Source of the DNA: Bacteroidales bacterium
GTDB taxonomy: Bacteria > Bacteroidota > Bacteroidia > Bacteroidales > UBA932
Assembly: GCA_017555925.1 (NCBI GenBank)
Contig: JAFZFL010000052.1
Coordinates: 1-6,589 of the forward strand
Reading direction: 5' to 3'
Length of the DNA stretch: 6,589 nt
Within the stretch, counting starts at the first letter, position 1. Every line of letters starts with the position of its first letter. Under the pieces are notes generated by a model, which did not search any database, had not been told where the DNA came from, and saw nothing but the letters and a program-made list of their open reading frames with translations. Shown piece after piece: positions 1 to 6,589 of this stretch. The position numbers and the translations under genes are program-made.

Positions 1-1
1 A

Positions 2-2071
2 GTAATTTTTGATACTCTGCTTGTTAAAAAAAGTGAGGAGAATATTCTCAATCACCTTGTATATGACGGTTATTACAACTCTTCGGTAAATGACTCAATT
101 ATTACCAGAAGAAAAAAGACCACTGTCCTCTATAAGGTAACTTTAGGCAAACAATTTACAATTGATTCCATTTCATATATTATTCCCGACAGTTCTATTG
201 CTGCAACATACTTTGCAGATATATCAAATTCTTTGGTGAAGAGGGGTGATATTCTTAGTGAGAATCTTTTGGAGCAGGAGAGCCAACGTTCACAGGAGCT
301 CTTCAGGAATAACGGTTACTATAACTTTACAAAAAATTTCTTTTTCTTTACGGCAGATACACTTCAAGGCAACAATTCTGCTTCGCTCGACATTACAATT
401 GCAGATTATACCAGAAACGAGCAGCCCGATGAGGCCCGCGCCCACAAAAAATTCTATTTTGGCGATGTTTATGTAAATCCTGTAAGAAACCGTCAAAGCT
501 ATCAGATGAATTATAATATCTCCGACTCTATAGCATATTCACTATCCCAGAGGAGAGGAAACGCTATAATGCCGGCAGATACATCATTCTATAAAAACAT
601 ATATATAATCCATCGTGGCAAACCTATAATCAGAAGGAGTGTAATTTCGCGTTTGAACAAGATTCAAACCGGAAGCCTCTATACCGAAGAGGCTGTGGCC
701 ACAACATACAGGAGATACTCAAATCTTGGCCCTTTCAGCAGTGTGAATGTACAGCTTGAGGAGGTTGATTCTTCAAGGGTAAAGACCAATATAGAGCTTA
801 CCGCATCTGCACTTCAGGGATATAAGGTTAACCTTGAAGCATCCACTAACTCTACAGGATTGCTGGGTGTTTCACCTACAATCTCATATTATCACAAAAA
901 TCTCTTTAGAGGTGGTGAATTGTTCTCTATAAGCATAATGGGTGATTTCCAGTTCAAATTCAACAGTAATGTGCGTTCAACAGAGTTTGGAGTCTCAACA
1001 TCGCTTGCAATACCCAATTTCCTTCTGCTTCCCGACAGGATATTCAACTCCACCCTTATGCCAAAGACAGAGATTGCCCTCTCATATAATTTTCAGGAGA
1101 GACCCGAATATACAAGAAATATTATCTCTGCATCATACAGCTATACTTGGAACTCAAATAACAGGTTGTTTTTCAAATTGACACCTGTACAATTGAATAT
1201 TGTAAAACTCTTCAACTTGAGTAATTCGTTTTATGAATCTCTTAAAGACCCATTCTTGAGAAATTCATATCAGGATCACTTCGATTTTGGATTGGGAGCC
1301 AATTTTTACTATACTACAGATGCTTCTGCAAATCCACAAAAGAGCTATTTCTATTTAAGATGGCAAAATGATATTGCAGGTAATCTGTTGAGTCTCTTCA
1401 ATGGTCTGTTAAAAGAGAATGAGTATGGCGAAAGACTTATCTGGAACTCTCCATATTCCCAATACTATAAAGGAGAAGTTAGTGCTGTATATATCTGGAA
1501 GTTCGGTAAAGGAAACAAACAGGCATTGGCTTCGCGCCTTCTTGTTGGTGCAGGTTCAGGTTATGGCAACTCAATCTCATTGCCTTTTGAAAAACTCTTC
1601 TGGGCCGGTGGCGCATATAGTTTGAGGGCATGGCAGGCAAGAACTGTCGGACCCGGCTATATGCCGATTGATACAACATTCTCCATTCCTAACCAGACCG
1701 GAGATATAAGATTGGAGGCAAATGTCGAGTACAGATTCCCATTGTTCTGGTCATTTGATGGAGCACTGTTTGTAGATGCCGGAAATATCTGGACTCTGAA
1801 GAGAAACTATACCAAAGAGGGAAGCATATCTGATCCTGGTGGAGCTACGGCAGAGAACTATCAGGATGGTATATTTGAATTCAACTCATTCTACAAACAT
1901 ATTGCCGCTGACTGGGGTATAGGTTTGAGACTGAATCTGGGATTTGCTCTTTTGAGGCTCGATTGGGGTATAAAAATATATGACCCACCCACAAATATGT
2001 GGATGGGCCCGTCTGACTGGTTCAAAAAGGGGAACCATGGATTGCAGTTCGGAGTTGGATATCCGTTTTAG
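2..2071 (+). CDS. tamL: TamL-like BamA/TamA (Omp85) family outer-membrane protein, 5' partial
   Basis: The frame is open from position 2 to the TAG at 2069-2071, giving 689 visible residues. The TTG at 233 is internal; the real start, and any signal peptide or lipobox, lies before the window. Visible residues 1 to about 280 look like POTRA repeats: a partial one, one around residues 45-140 containing FRNNGYY, and one around 200-280 containing RRYSNLGPFSSVNV. The rest is an amphipathic beta barrel. The Omp85 VRGF/Y-type motif appears as LRAW at visible residues 541-544, within GGAYSLRAWQARTVGPG, and the protein ends in phenylalanine (GVGYPF), the usual outer-membrane C-terminal signal. The POTRA and barrel wording matches the Bacteroidota TamL lipoprotein family better than BamA, which has five POTRA domains and a different barrel motif. 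TamL is the outer-membrane partner of TamB in envelope assembly. The lipoprotein nature is inferred from the family. The gene converges on the minus-strand run with a 2-base gap. Confidence 0.88.
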   Translation, partial: VIFDTLLVKKSEENILNHLVYDGYYNSSVNDSIITRRKKTTVLYKVTLGKQFTIDSISYIIPDSSIAATYFADISNSLVKRGDILSENLLEQESQRSQELFRNNGYYNFTKNFFFFTADTLQGNNSASLDITIADYTRNEQPDEARAHKKFYFGDVYVNPVRNRQSYQMNYNISDSIAYSLSQRRGNAIMPADTSFYKNIYIIHRGKPIIRRSVISRLNKIQTGSLYTEEAVATTYRRYSNLGPFSSVNVQLEEVDSSRVKTNIELTASALQGYKVNLEASTNSTGLLGVSPTISYYHKNLFRGGELFSISIMGDFQFKFNSNVRSTEFGVSTSLAIPNFLLLPDRIFNSTLMPKTEIALSYNFQERPEYTRNIISASYSYTWNSNNRLFFKLTPVQLNIVKLFNLSNSFYESLKDPFLRNSYQDHFDFGLGANFYYTTDASANPQKSYFYLRWQNDIAGNLLSLFNGLLKENEYGERLIWNSPYSQYYKGEVSAVYIWKFGKGNKQALASRLLVGAGSGYGNSISLPFEKLFWAGGAYSLRAWQARTVGPGYMPIDTTFSIPNQTGDIRLEANVEYRFPLFWSFDGALFVDAGNIWTLKRNYTKEGSISDPGGATAENYQDGIFEFNSFYKHIAADWGIGLRLNLGFALLRLDWGIKIYDPPTNMWMGPSDWFKKGNHGLQFGVGYPF
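1984..2007 (-). terminator. Possible terminator of the minus-strand run, inside the tamL coding sequence
   Basis: In minus-strand RNA, CCCAUCCACA and UGUGGGUGGG form a 10-bp stem with one G-U wobble around a UAUU loop. Three bases past the stem comes the U-rich UAUAUUUUUAUA. The stem begins 67 bases after the CBM9-like stop codon. In plus-strand RNA the same stem has a C-A mismatch, so it suits the minus strand better. The U tract is not directly attached to the stem and the same bases encode TamL residues PPTNMWMG, so coincidence is possible. Confidence 0.35.
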
Positions 2072-2073
2072 CA

Positions 2074-2841
2074 CTATTCGAAGTATAACTCTCCAAAGTA
2101 TTGAGGAGTGTGAAAATTTGGGCGTTCTGTTCCAATAGGGTTCCAGCTCAGATATTGTTTTTGAGGCATTTCGTCGCCACATTTGTAGAAGTTGGCTCTG
2201 ATTGTACGTCCTTTAAGCGGCTCCATTTCACAAAGTGAATATAATTTTAGTGGAATTGCAACAGTTAATGTGTATTCAAAAGGGTTCTCTTCATTAACTT
2301 TAGTGCCGAATGGCTTGTTGCCGAGAGTTGAGTGTCTTCTTATTTGAGACAAAACCTCACCTGTAAATCTTGTCCTCTCTGTGCGTTGGGCTCCTCCTGC
2401 AAATGTTCCAATGCCTATACAATTCAATTCAAGGTTATAGTATGTGGGATCATTTTTGTGAGGAATACAGAAAAATTCAAGACACGACTCTTTATATGGT
2501 GCAGAGCCTGCATCCTCTCCATAAACGGCTTTAATGCATGATTCAACAACGTGATATTGCAGATATATCTCATCTTTTGAGTATGCGATTCTAAACTCAA
2601 CTTGAGGATGATACTCATAGCCGCTCCAGTTCTCAATATCAATTTTGTTGAATGGTATATCCATCATATTGAACATTGAGTCTATCTGTTGGTAATCGGG
2701 AGTAGGGGTGTTGAATGTAAACTCTTTAACAATCAGTTTTTTTGAATTTTCCATAGTGTTTGGAGATATATGAGAAACCTCTTGGGCTTCTGCTGCAAAT
2801 TGAAACGCCAAGAGGATTATTAATAAAATTCTTTTTATCAT
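2074..2841 (-). CDS. Exported carbohydrate-binding family 9-like (CBM9-like) protein
   Basis: This 255-residue protein starts at ATG 2841 and stops at TAG 2074. Residues 1-19 form a signal peptide: MIKR, then a hydrophobic stretch to about residue 17, with likely cleavage after AEA (19/20). No lipobox cysteine is visible, so a periplasmic or secreted protein is expected. The mature part resembles the single-domain CBM9-like proteins of Bacteroidota. Supporting features are a VEFRIAYSKDEIYLQYHV strand pair (about 81-98), CLEFFCIP (120-127), and the C-terminal signature SWNPIGTERPNFHTP followed by FGELYF near residues 232-254. CBM9 domains bind sugar ends in xylanases, but stand-alone members mostly have no known role, so sugar binding is inferred. 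An internal Met at residue 30 could give a cytoplasmic form, but the clear signal peptide favours the chosen start. The gene begins 10 bases after the fusion gene stops, so it is probably translated from the same mRNA as the last gene of the run. Confidence 0.82.
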   Translation of the reverse strand: MIKRILLIILLAFQFAAEAQEVSHISPNTMENSKKLIVKEFTFNTPTPDYQQIDSMFNMMDIPFNKIDIENWSGYEYHPQVEFRIAYSKDEIYLQYHVVESCIKAVYGEDAGSAPYKESCLEFFCIPHKNDPTYYNLELNCIGIGTFAGGAQRTERTRFTGEVLSQIRRHSTLGNKPFGTKVNEENPFEYTLTVAIPLKLYSLCEMEPLKGRTIRANFYKCGDEMPQKQYLSWNPIGTERPNFHTPQYFGELYFE

Positions 2842-2851
2842 TATTTGTCTG

Positions 2852-4750
2852 TTAATCGAATTTATATCTTACGAATAACTCAATTGCCTGATATTCAGCC
2901 ATGCCGAGTTTGTCGTATAGGACAGCAGTATTATGGTTTCTCTCTTCTGCACGTTGCCAGAACTCGCGTTTGTCTGAGCCTGGGAATAGAGGACGGTCCT
3001 TTTGTGACTGATGGCGGAAAATGGCTTCACGTTTGATTTCAACCTCTTCAGGACTTAACGGAACTGCCATCTCTGCATCTGCAACATCCCACTCCTGCCA
3101 TGCTCCTCTATACATCCATAGACGGCAATCTTTGAACCACTCCTCATTTTTCAACTCTTCGCAAGCTATAATAATTGCCTGGAAACATACTCTATGTGTT
3201 CCATGAGGGTCTGAAAGATCGCCAGCAGCAAATATCTGATGAGGTTTTACTTTCTTAAGAAGATTCTTCACAATATCTATATCCTCACGGCCAAGAGGTT
3301 TTTTCTTTACTCCACCAGTCTCATAGAATGGCATCTCAAGGAAGTGGACTCTCTCTTCAGGTATATCAAGATAGCGGCATGCAGAGCGCGCCTCTCCACG
3401 TCTTATTGCTCCTTTAATCTCCCTTACATCCACTGAGTCGGCTTCGCCGGGGTGTTTCTTCTTAAGTTCCTCTACAACTCTATTATAAATTGATGATGCT
3501 TTTGTTGCATCAAAATCATAGATTTTGCTGCTTTCGCGTATAAAATCAAGATATCTTATAACATCATGGTCAAATACAGCAATATTGCCTGAAACCTGAT
3601 AGGCTATATGCAATTCATGACCATGTTCAGATAGACGTGCTACGGTTCCACCCATTGAAATTACATCATCGTCGGGGTGAGGGCTGAATACTACAACACG
3701 TTTAGGGAACGGATATGCCCTTTCTGGTCTTGTAGAGTCATCTGCGTTTGGCTTTCCACCCGGCCAGCCAGATATTGTATGCTGCAAATCATTGAAAACC
3801 TTTATGTTAATCTGGCTTGCAGGTCCATGATTTGTTACAAGATCACTCATGCCGTTGTCGTTGTAGTCACGGTCTGTAAGTTTGAGGATTGGTTTGTCAA
3901 GTTTTTTACATAGCCAGAAGACAGATTTTCTGATAAGGTAGTCTGACCATTCACATTTGCCGGTTAGCCATGGAGTCTCGACTCTTGTAAGGTTTACAGA
4001 TGCCGCTTCATCAACCATAACGTGTAAGTTGTTGTGGTTCTGAAGATATGAATATGGAACCTGATCAGTTATGTTACCCTCTACAAGTTTTTTTATAGCA
4101 GGAGCTTTTCCCTCTCCCCATGCAAGGTAGTATATGCATGCAGCCTCAAGAATCGTTTCGATTCCCATGGTAATTGCATGGTATGGAACATACTCAGTTC
4201 CAAAGAAATCACTCGCTGCAGAGACTCTTGATGTATAGTTTAATGTAATTTGTCGTGTTCTTGAGTTATATGGCGAGCCAGGCTCATTCATACCCATGCC
4301 CGATGTAACAAGTATATCTATTCCGCCAGCCTCTTCAATCTGTCTTTCATAATCCTGACAGTATGCATCCACATTCTCCATTTTACTGCTCTCTATGCAG
4401 TGGATATTCTCTTGAGGTATCTCTACATGGTCAAACAGATACTCTTTAAAAAAGCGGTAATGGCTTTGAAGTTCATTCTTGTCCAGAGGGTAATATTCAT
4501 CAATCAGAAATATTACAATATTCTTGAAATCAAGCTCACCGTTCTCATAAGCCTTAACCATATCTTCATATAGCTGGATACAGGCAGATGATGCAGCCAA
4601 AGCAAGGACACATTTTTTACCCTCCGCCATTTTAGAATGGTTTGTTTTAATAATGGCATCCAAGATAATTCTTGAAGCCTCTTCCTGTTCCTTAAAAATG
4701 GTTACAGGTACTTTTTCATATCTTCTGCTAAAATCTTGTGTCAGACTCAT
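2852..4750 (-). CDS. NagB-like (glucosamine-6-phosphate deaminase-like) / PIG-L deacetylase fusion protein
   Basis: This 632-residue cytoplasmic protein has two domains. Residues 15 to about 260 have the NagB/RpiA/SOL fold: FLIDEYYPL (81-89) carries the Asp that serves as base in NagB, and MNEPGS (154-159), SRTR (163-166) and the Lys in WGEGKAPAI (K215) are also kept. A conserved linker (about 262-345) leads to a PIG-L/LmbE zinc deacetylase domain: HPDDD (358-362) plus DPHGTH (514-519) supply the metal-binding Asp/His residues. Such fusions are known in Bacteroides relatives and are usually labelled glucosamine-6-phosphate deaminase. Here the NagB half is divergent. The phosphate loop, normally rich in Gly/Thr (LPTGGTP type), reads LALAASSAC (49-57), and the segment before NEPG is about five residues short, removing the Asp and His of the GNDGHIAF loop. 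The PIG-L half looks intact. I infer an amino-sugar role in which deacetylation is the likelier activity; the substrate is unknown. It begins 26 bases after kdsA ends and lies 10 bases before the CBM9-like gene. Confidence 0.88.
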   Translation of the reverse strand: MSLTQDFSRRYEKVPVTIFKEQEEASRIILDAIIKTNHSKMAEGKKCVLALAASSACIQLYEDMVKAYENGELDFKNIVIFLIDEYYPLDKNELQSHYRFFKEYLFDHVEIPQENIHCIESSKMENVDAYCQDYERQIEEAGGIDILVTSGMGMNEPGSPYNSRTRQITLNYTSRVSAASDFFGTEYVPYHAITMGIETILEAACIYYLAWGEGKAPAIKKLVEGNITDQVPYSYLQNHNNLHVMVDEAASVNLTRVETPWLTGKCEWSDYLIRKSVFWLCKKLDKPILKLTDRDYNDNGMSDLVTNHGPASQINIKVFNDLQHTISGWPGGKPNADDSTRPERAYPFPKRVVVFSPHPDDDVISMGGTVARLSEHGHELHIAYQVSGNIAVFDHDVIRYLDFIRESSKIYDFDATKASSIYNRVVEELKKKHPGEADSVDVREIKGAIRRGEARSACRYLDIPEERVHFLEMPFYETGGVKKKPLGREDIDIVKNLLKKVKPHQIFAAGDLSDPHGTHRVCFQAIIIACEELKNEEWFKDCRLWMYRGAWQEWDVADAEMAVPLSPEEVEIKREAIFRHQSQKDRPLFPGSDKREFWQRAEERNHNTAVLYDKLGMAEYQAIELFVRYKFD

Positions 4751-4776
4751 AACTATTTTTGTCTCTTAAATTTATA

Positions 4777-5592
4777 CTACTGCATAACAGCATTTCTTAT
4801 TGGAATAAGTTTTTGAAGCAGTTCTTCCATTTTATCCAAAGGAAGCATATTGGCTCCGTCGGATTTGGCTTGGGAAGGATCGGGGTGTGTCTCCATAAAC
4901 AGACCATCTGCTCCTACTGCGATAGCAGCCTTTGCCATTGTGGCTATAAGCTGTGGCAATCCTCCTGTAACTCCCGATGTCTGGTTAGGCTGTTGCAAAC
5001 TGTGGGTTACGTCAAGCACTACAGGGTATCCGGTCTCCTGCATCTGTGGTATCCCCCTGTAGTCAATTATTAGGTCTGAATAGCCGAATTGTGTACCTCT
5101 GTCGGTGAGGATAATTTTATTATTGTAATGGGCTACCTTTTCCGCTGCAAATTTCATGGCGGCAGGGGAGAGGAACTGCCCTTTTTTGATGTTTACATAT
5201 TTACCCGTTTTAGCTGCTGCCTCAAGAAGATCAGTCTGACGGCACAAAAATGCAGGTATCTGGAGAATATCAATATCATAAGATGCTGCCATAGCCGCTT
5301 CAGGCGCACTATGAATATCTGTGACAACAGGAAGATCAAATGTATTTCTTATATCTTGAAGAATCTTTAACCCCTCATGGTCACCAATTCCGGTAAAAGA
5401 GTCAAGTCTTGAACGGTTGGCTTTTCTGTATGAGGCTTTAAATACAAATGGAATCTGATATTTCTCTGTGAGCTGTTTAAGATATTCTGCAATGCGGAAT
5501 GTTATATCCCTGCCTTCTACAACACATGGACCTGCAAGCAGAAAAAACATTCCGTTATTGTAATTCTTAATATTTGAAAGTTCCAAATTCAT
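4777..5592 (-). CDS. kdsA: 3-deoxy-8-phosphooctulonate (Kdo-8-phosphate) synthase, metal-dependent type
   Basis: KdsA condenses phosphoenolpyruvate with arabinose-5-phosphate to give Kdo-8-phosphate, the precursor of Kdo in the lipopolysaccharide inner core; it acts in the cytoplasm. The 271-residue TIM barrel shows AGPCVVEG (20-27), FKASYRKANRSRLDSFTGIG (51-70), CRQTDLL, NIKKGQFLSP, DRGTQFGYSDL, DVTHSLQQPNQ and ETHPDPSQAKSDGANMLPLD. Cys23, His197, Glu234 and Asp245 have the same spacing (174, 37, 11) as the metal ligands Cys11, His185, Glu222 and Asp233 of the Aquifex aeolicus enzyme, so this is the metal-dependent class, unlike E. coli KdsA, which has Asn at the Cys position. The reading frame extends to an ATG at 5643, but those 17 extra residues (MKMFVILRIKRTNISFM) are not expected in the family; the ATG at 5592 gives the usual N-terminus, and the ATG at 5595 is also possible. 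It is the second gene of the run, about 75 bases after the SDR gene. Confidence 0.95.
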   Translation of the reverse strand: MNLELSNIKNYNNGMFFLLAGPCVVEGRDITFRIAEYLKQLTEKYQIPFVFKASYRKANRSRLDSFTGIGDHEGLKILQDIRNTFDLPVVTDIHSAPEAAMAASYDIDILQIPAFLCRQTDLLEAAAKTGKYVNIKKGQFLSPAAMKFAAEKVAHYNNKIILTDRGTQFGYSDLIIDYRGIPQMQETGYPVVLDVTHSLQQPNQTSGVTGGLPQLIATMAKAAIAVGADGLFMETHPDPSQAKSDGANMLPLDKMEELLQKLIPIRNAVMQ

Positions 5593-5667
5593 CATAAAAC
5601 TTATGTTTGTTCTTTTAATGCGTAAAATTACAAACATTTTCATTATAAATACATATTTAGGCAGAGA

Positions 5668-6453
5668 TTATTCTTTAATTTCTTTTACAGTTGGATTATG
5701 GCATGTGAGTCCTCCGTCAGCCACTATATTCTGACCAGTTATATAGCGTGCGTCGTCAGATGCAAGAAATGTTATAACTGCCGCAATATCAAATGCATAA
5801 CCCAAATATGGAAGTGCATTGTACTTTAAGAAGAGATTCTGGGCAGATTCGCTCAAATTTGATGTTGCTGCAGATGTGAGTACAAGCCCTGGCGACACAC
5901 TGTTGCATCTTATCTTATATTGGCCAAATTGAGTGGCCGTATATCTTGTAAGATTGATTACACCAGCCTTGCTGAGTCCATAAAGAGTGCCTCTGAAATC
6001 GCCCAAAAGACCTCCGATTGATGCCACATTTACAATAGTGCCTCCTCCCGAACTCTTCATTACAGGAATTGCAGCCCTTGTAGTATGAATCATACTCAAC
6101 AGGTTAATGTGGAATACCTCATTAAAATAATTTGTGTCAAGCTCCTCAACATCCAAATCTTTGGAGAGGTCGCTTCCACCCACATTGTTTATCAGAATGT
6201 CAATACCTCCAAATACCTCTATGGCTCTGTCAACCGCTTTTAAGGCAGAGACCTCTTTGGCTGCATCATAACGAATTGCATCAACCTTATACTCATTATC
6301 CCTTAACGATTGGGCAAATTTTTGTGCCGCTTCAATATTGCAGTCTGCAATTATAACTTTTGCACCCTCTTTAACCAGACGCTCTACTGTTGCCCGTCCT
6401 ATTCCTGCAGCACCTCCGGTAACCAGTGCTGTCTTATTTACAAATCTTTTCAT
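5668..6453 (-). CDS. SDR family NAD(P)-dependent oxidoreductase
   Basis: This 261-residue classical short-chain dehydrogenase/reductase has a Rossmann fold. It shows the cofactor motif TGGAAGIG (12-19), Asp37 at the end of the second strand (VIIADCN), which favours NAD(H) over NADP(H), and NNVG (89-92) in place of NNAG. The full catalytic tetrad is present: Asn117, Ser145 (NVASIGG), Tyr158 and Lys162 (YGLSK). SPGL (187-190) and the C-terminal GQNIVADGG are also typical. Length is normal for the family and all key residues are present, so it should be active, but SDR sequence alone does not give the substrate; FabG-like, sugar or polyol oxidation are all possible. It is the first gene of the minus-strand run leading to kdsA. 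A link to envelope sugar metabolism is inferred from position only. The ATG at 6453 sits in an A/T-rich leader without a Shine-Dalgarno sequence and begins 11 bases after the 6465-6501 hairpin. Confidence 0.9.
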   Translation of the reverse strand: MKRFVNKTALVTGGAAGIGRATVERLVKEGAKVIIADCNIEAAQKFAQSLRDNEYKVDAIRYDAAKEVSALKAVDRAIEVFGGIDILINNVGGSDLSKDLDVEELDTNYFNEVFHINLLSMIHTTRAAIPVMKSSGGGTIVNVASIGGLLGDFRGTLYGLSKAGVINLTRYTATQFGQYKIRCNSVSPGLVLTSAATSNLSESAQNLFLKYNALPYLGYAFDIAAVITFLASDDARYITGQNIVADGGLTCHNPTVKEIKE

Positions 6454-6464
6454 TTTATTAAATA

Positions 6465-6501
6465 TTTAATCCCGACAGAAAAGAGTTCTGTCGGGATTAA
6501 A
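6465..6501 (-). terminator. Perfect 16-bp hairpin between the edge gene and the SDR gene; terminator or leader attenuator
   Basis: The left arm TTTAATCCCGACAGAA (6465-6480) and right arm TTCTGTCGGGATTAAA (6486-6501) are exact reverse complements around the 5-base loop AAGAG. The CCCGACAGAA core makes it stable. On the minus strand it begins 7 bases after the edge gene's stop codon, as an intrinsic terminator would, and is followed by the A/U-rich TATTTAATAAAATG, which holds the SDR start codon. The U tract is interrupted, so termination may be incomplete. Because the SDR ATG is only 11 bases past the hairpin, there is no room for a promoter between them. Confidence 0.75.
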
Positions 6502-6508
6502 ACATTTA

Positions 6509-6589
6509 TTATTTGAAATGGTTGCAAATATACTCCTTTAAAGGATCAGATTCAATAATTGTATTTTTTCCATTGGTGTGCAATACGAC
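6509..6589 (-). CDS. C-terminal end of an unidentified protein (partial)
   Basis: On the minus strand the frame is open from the window edge at 6589 to TAA at 6511-6509, giving 26 residues that start VVLHTNGKNTIIESD and end YICNHFK. It is too short to assign a family. It is probably the true end of a gene because it has the orientation of the run, a stop codon seven bases before a strong hairpin, and an ordinary residue mix. It could be a chance open frame, since 81 bases is little evidence. Confidence 0.55.
   Translation of the reverse strand, partial: VVLHTNGKNTIIESDPLKEYICNHFK
6525..6556 (-). promoter_or_regulatory. Candidate Bacteroidota-type promoter for the SDR-kdsA run
   Basis: Read on the minus strand, TATATTTG (6532-6525, followed by C) matches the Bacteroidota -7 consensus TAnnTTTG exactly. 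ATTG (6556-6553) lies 20 bases upstream, which fits the -33 TTTG box with one mismatch and the known 19-21 base spacer. Transcription would start near position 6520, inside the last codons of the edge gene, giving a leader of about 67 bases that contains the 6465-6501 hairpin. This is a motif match only, and such short motifs recur by chance in AT-rich DNA. Confidence 0.45.

Noticed and set aside
233..235. TTG at 233 as the start of the outer-membrane protein gene
   Set aside because: The same frame is open back to position 2 and encodes family-like POTRA sequence, so the gene continues upstream of the window.
2072..2110. A plus-strand terminator for tamL (CTCC/GGAG pairing near 2091-2108)
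   Set aside because: The stem is only four base pairs with a loop of about ten, and no U tract follows.
2845..5370. Several plus-strand open frames of 60-105 codons opposite the fusion gene and kdsA
   Set aside because: They lie antisense to strongly supported genes, resemble no family, and have the Cys-, Ser- and His-rich composition of shadow frames.
5596..5667. A second promoter just before kdsA (TAAGTTTT near 5597, with a TTTG further upstream)
   Set aside because: The -7 box has a mismatch at the conserved G and the upstream TTTG is about 27 bases away, outside the 19-21 base spacing.
6457..6470. The 14-bp AT palindrome ATTAAATATTTAAT before the SDR start, as an operator or alternative RNA structure
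   Set aside because: It is all A/T, overlaps the base of the stronger hairpin, and such palindromes are common in AT-rich intergenic DNA; no second copy was seen.
1..6589. Mobile element, CRISPR array, tRNA or rRNA
   Set aside because: Reading both strands I saw no transposase-like frame, spaced direct repeats or recognisable structural RNA; genes fill nearly all of the window.

Overview
The window looks like chromosomal DNA from a member of the Bacteroidota, most likely Bacteroidales. The DNA is AT-rich and start codons lack clear Shine-Dalgarno sequences, lying instead in A/T-rich leaders. One good promoter candidate fits the Bacteroidota TTTG / TAnnTTTG pattern. The gene families also fit: a TamL-type Omp85 protein, a NagB-like/PIG-L fusion of the kind known in Bacteroides relatives, and a metal-type KdsA. 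Nothing points to phage, plasmid, insertion sequence or CRISPR.

Layout. Positions 2-2071 (+) hold the 3' part of a TamL-like outer-membrane barrel gene whose start lies before the window. It converges, with only two bases between stop codons, on a tightly packed minus-strand run. In transcription order the run is an SDR oxidoreductase (6453-5668), kdsA (5592-4777), a NagB-like/PIG-L fusion gene (4750-2852) and an exported CBM9-like protein (2841-2074). Gaps are about 75, 26 and 10 bases, so co-transcription is likely. The last 26 codons of another minus-strand gene enter from the right edge (6589-6509).

Control signals. Between that edge gene and the SDR gene is a perfect 16-bp hairpin with a 5-base loop (6465-6501). 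A promoter candidate (6525-6556) lies inside the end of the upstream gene, so the hairpin would fall in the 5' leader of the four-gene run. A second hairpin with a U-rich tail in minus-strand RNA lies inside the tamL coding sequence (1984-2007) and may terminate the run. No stretch above 300 bases lacks a gene.

How the genes may work together. KdsA makes Kdo-8-phosphate for lipopolysaccharide and TamL belongs to outer-membrane assembly, so the region has a cell-envelope flavour. The fusion protein joins a sugar-phosphate isomerase/deaminase-like fold to a PIG-L deacetylase, which suggests amino-sugar chemistry. However, its NagB half has lost the phosphate-loop glycines and the Asp/His catalytic loop, so that half is probably not a normal glucosamine-6-phosphate deaminase. 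This is the most unusual protein in the window. I found no clearly new multi-gene system.
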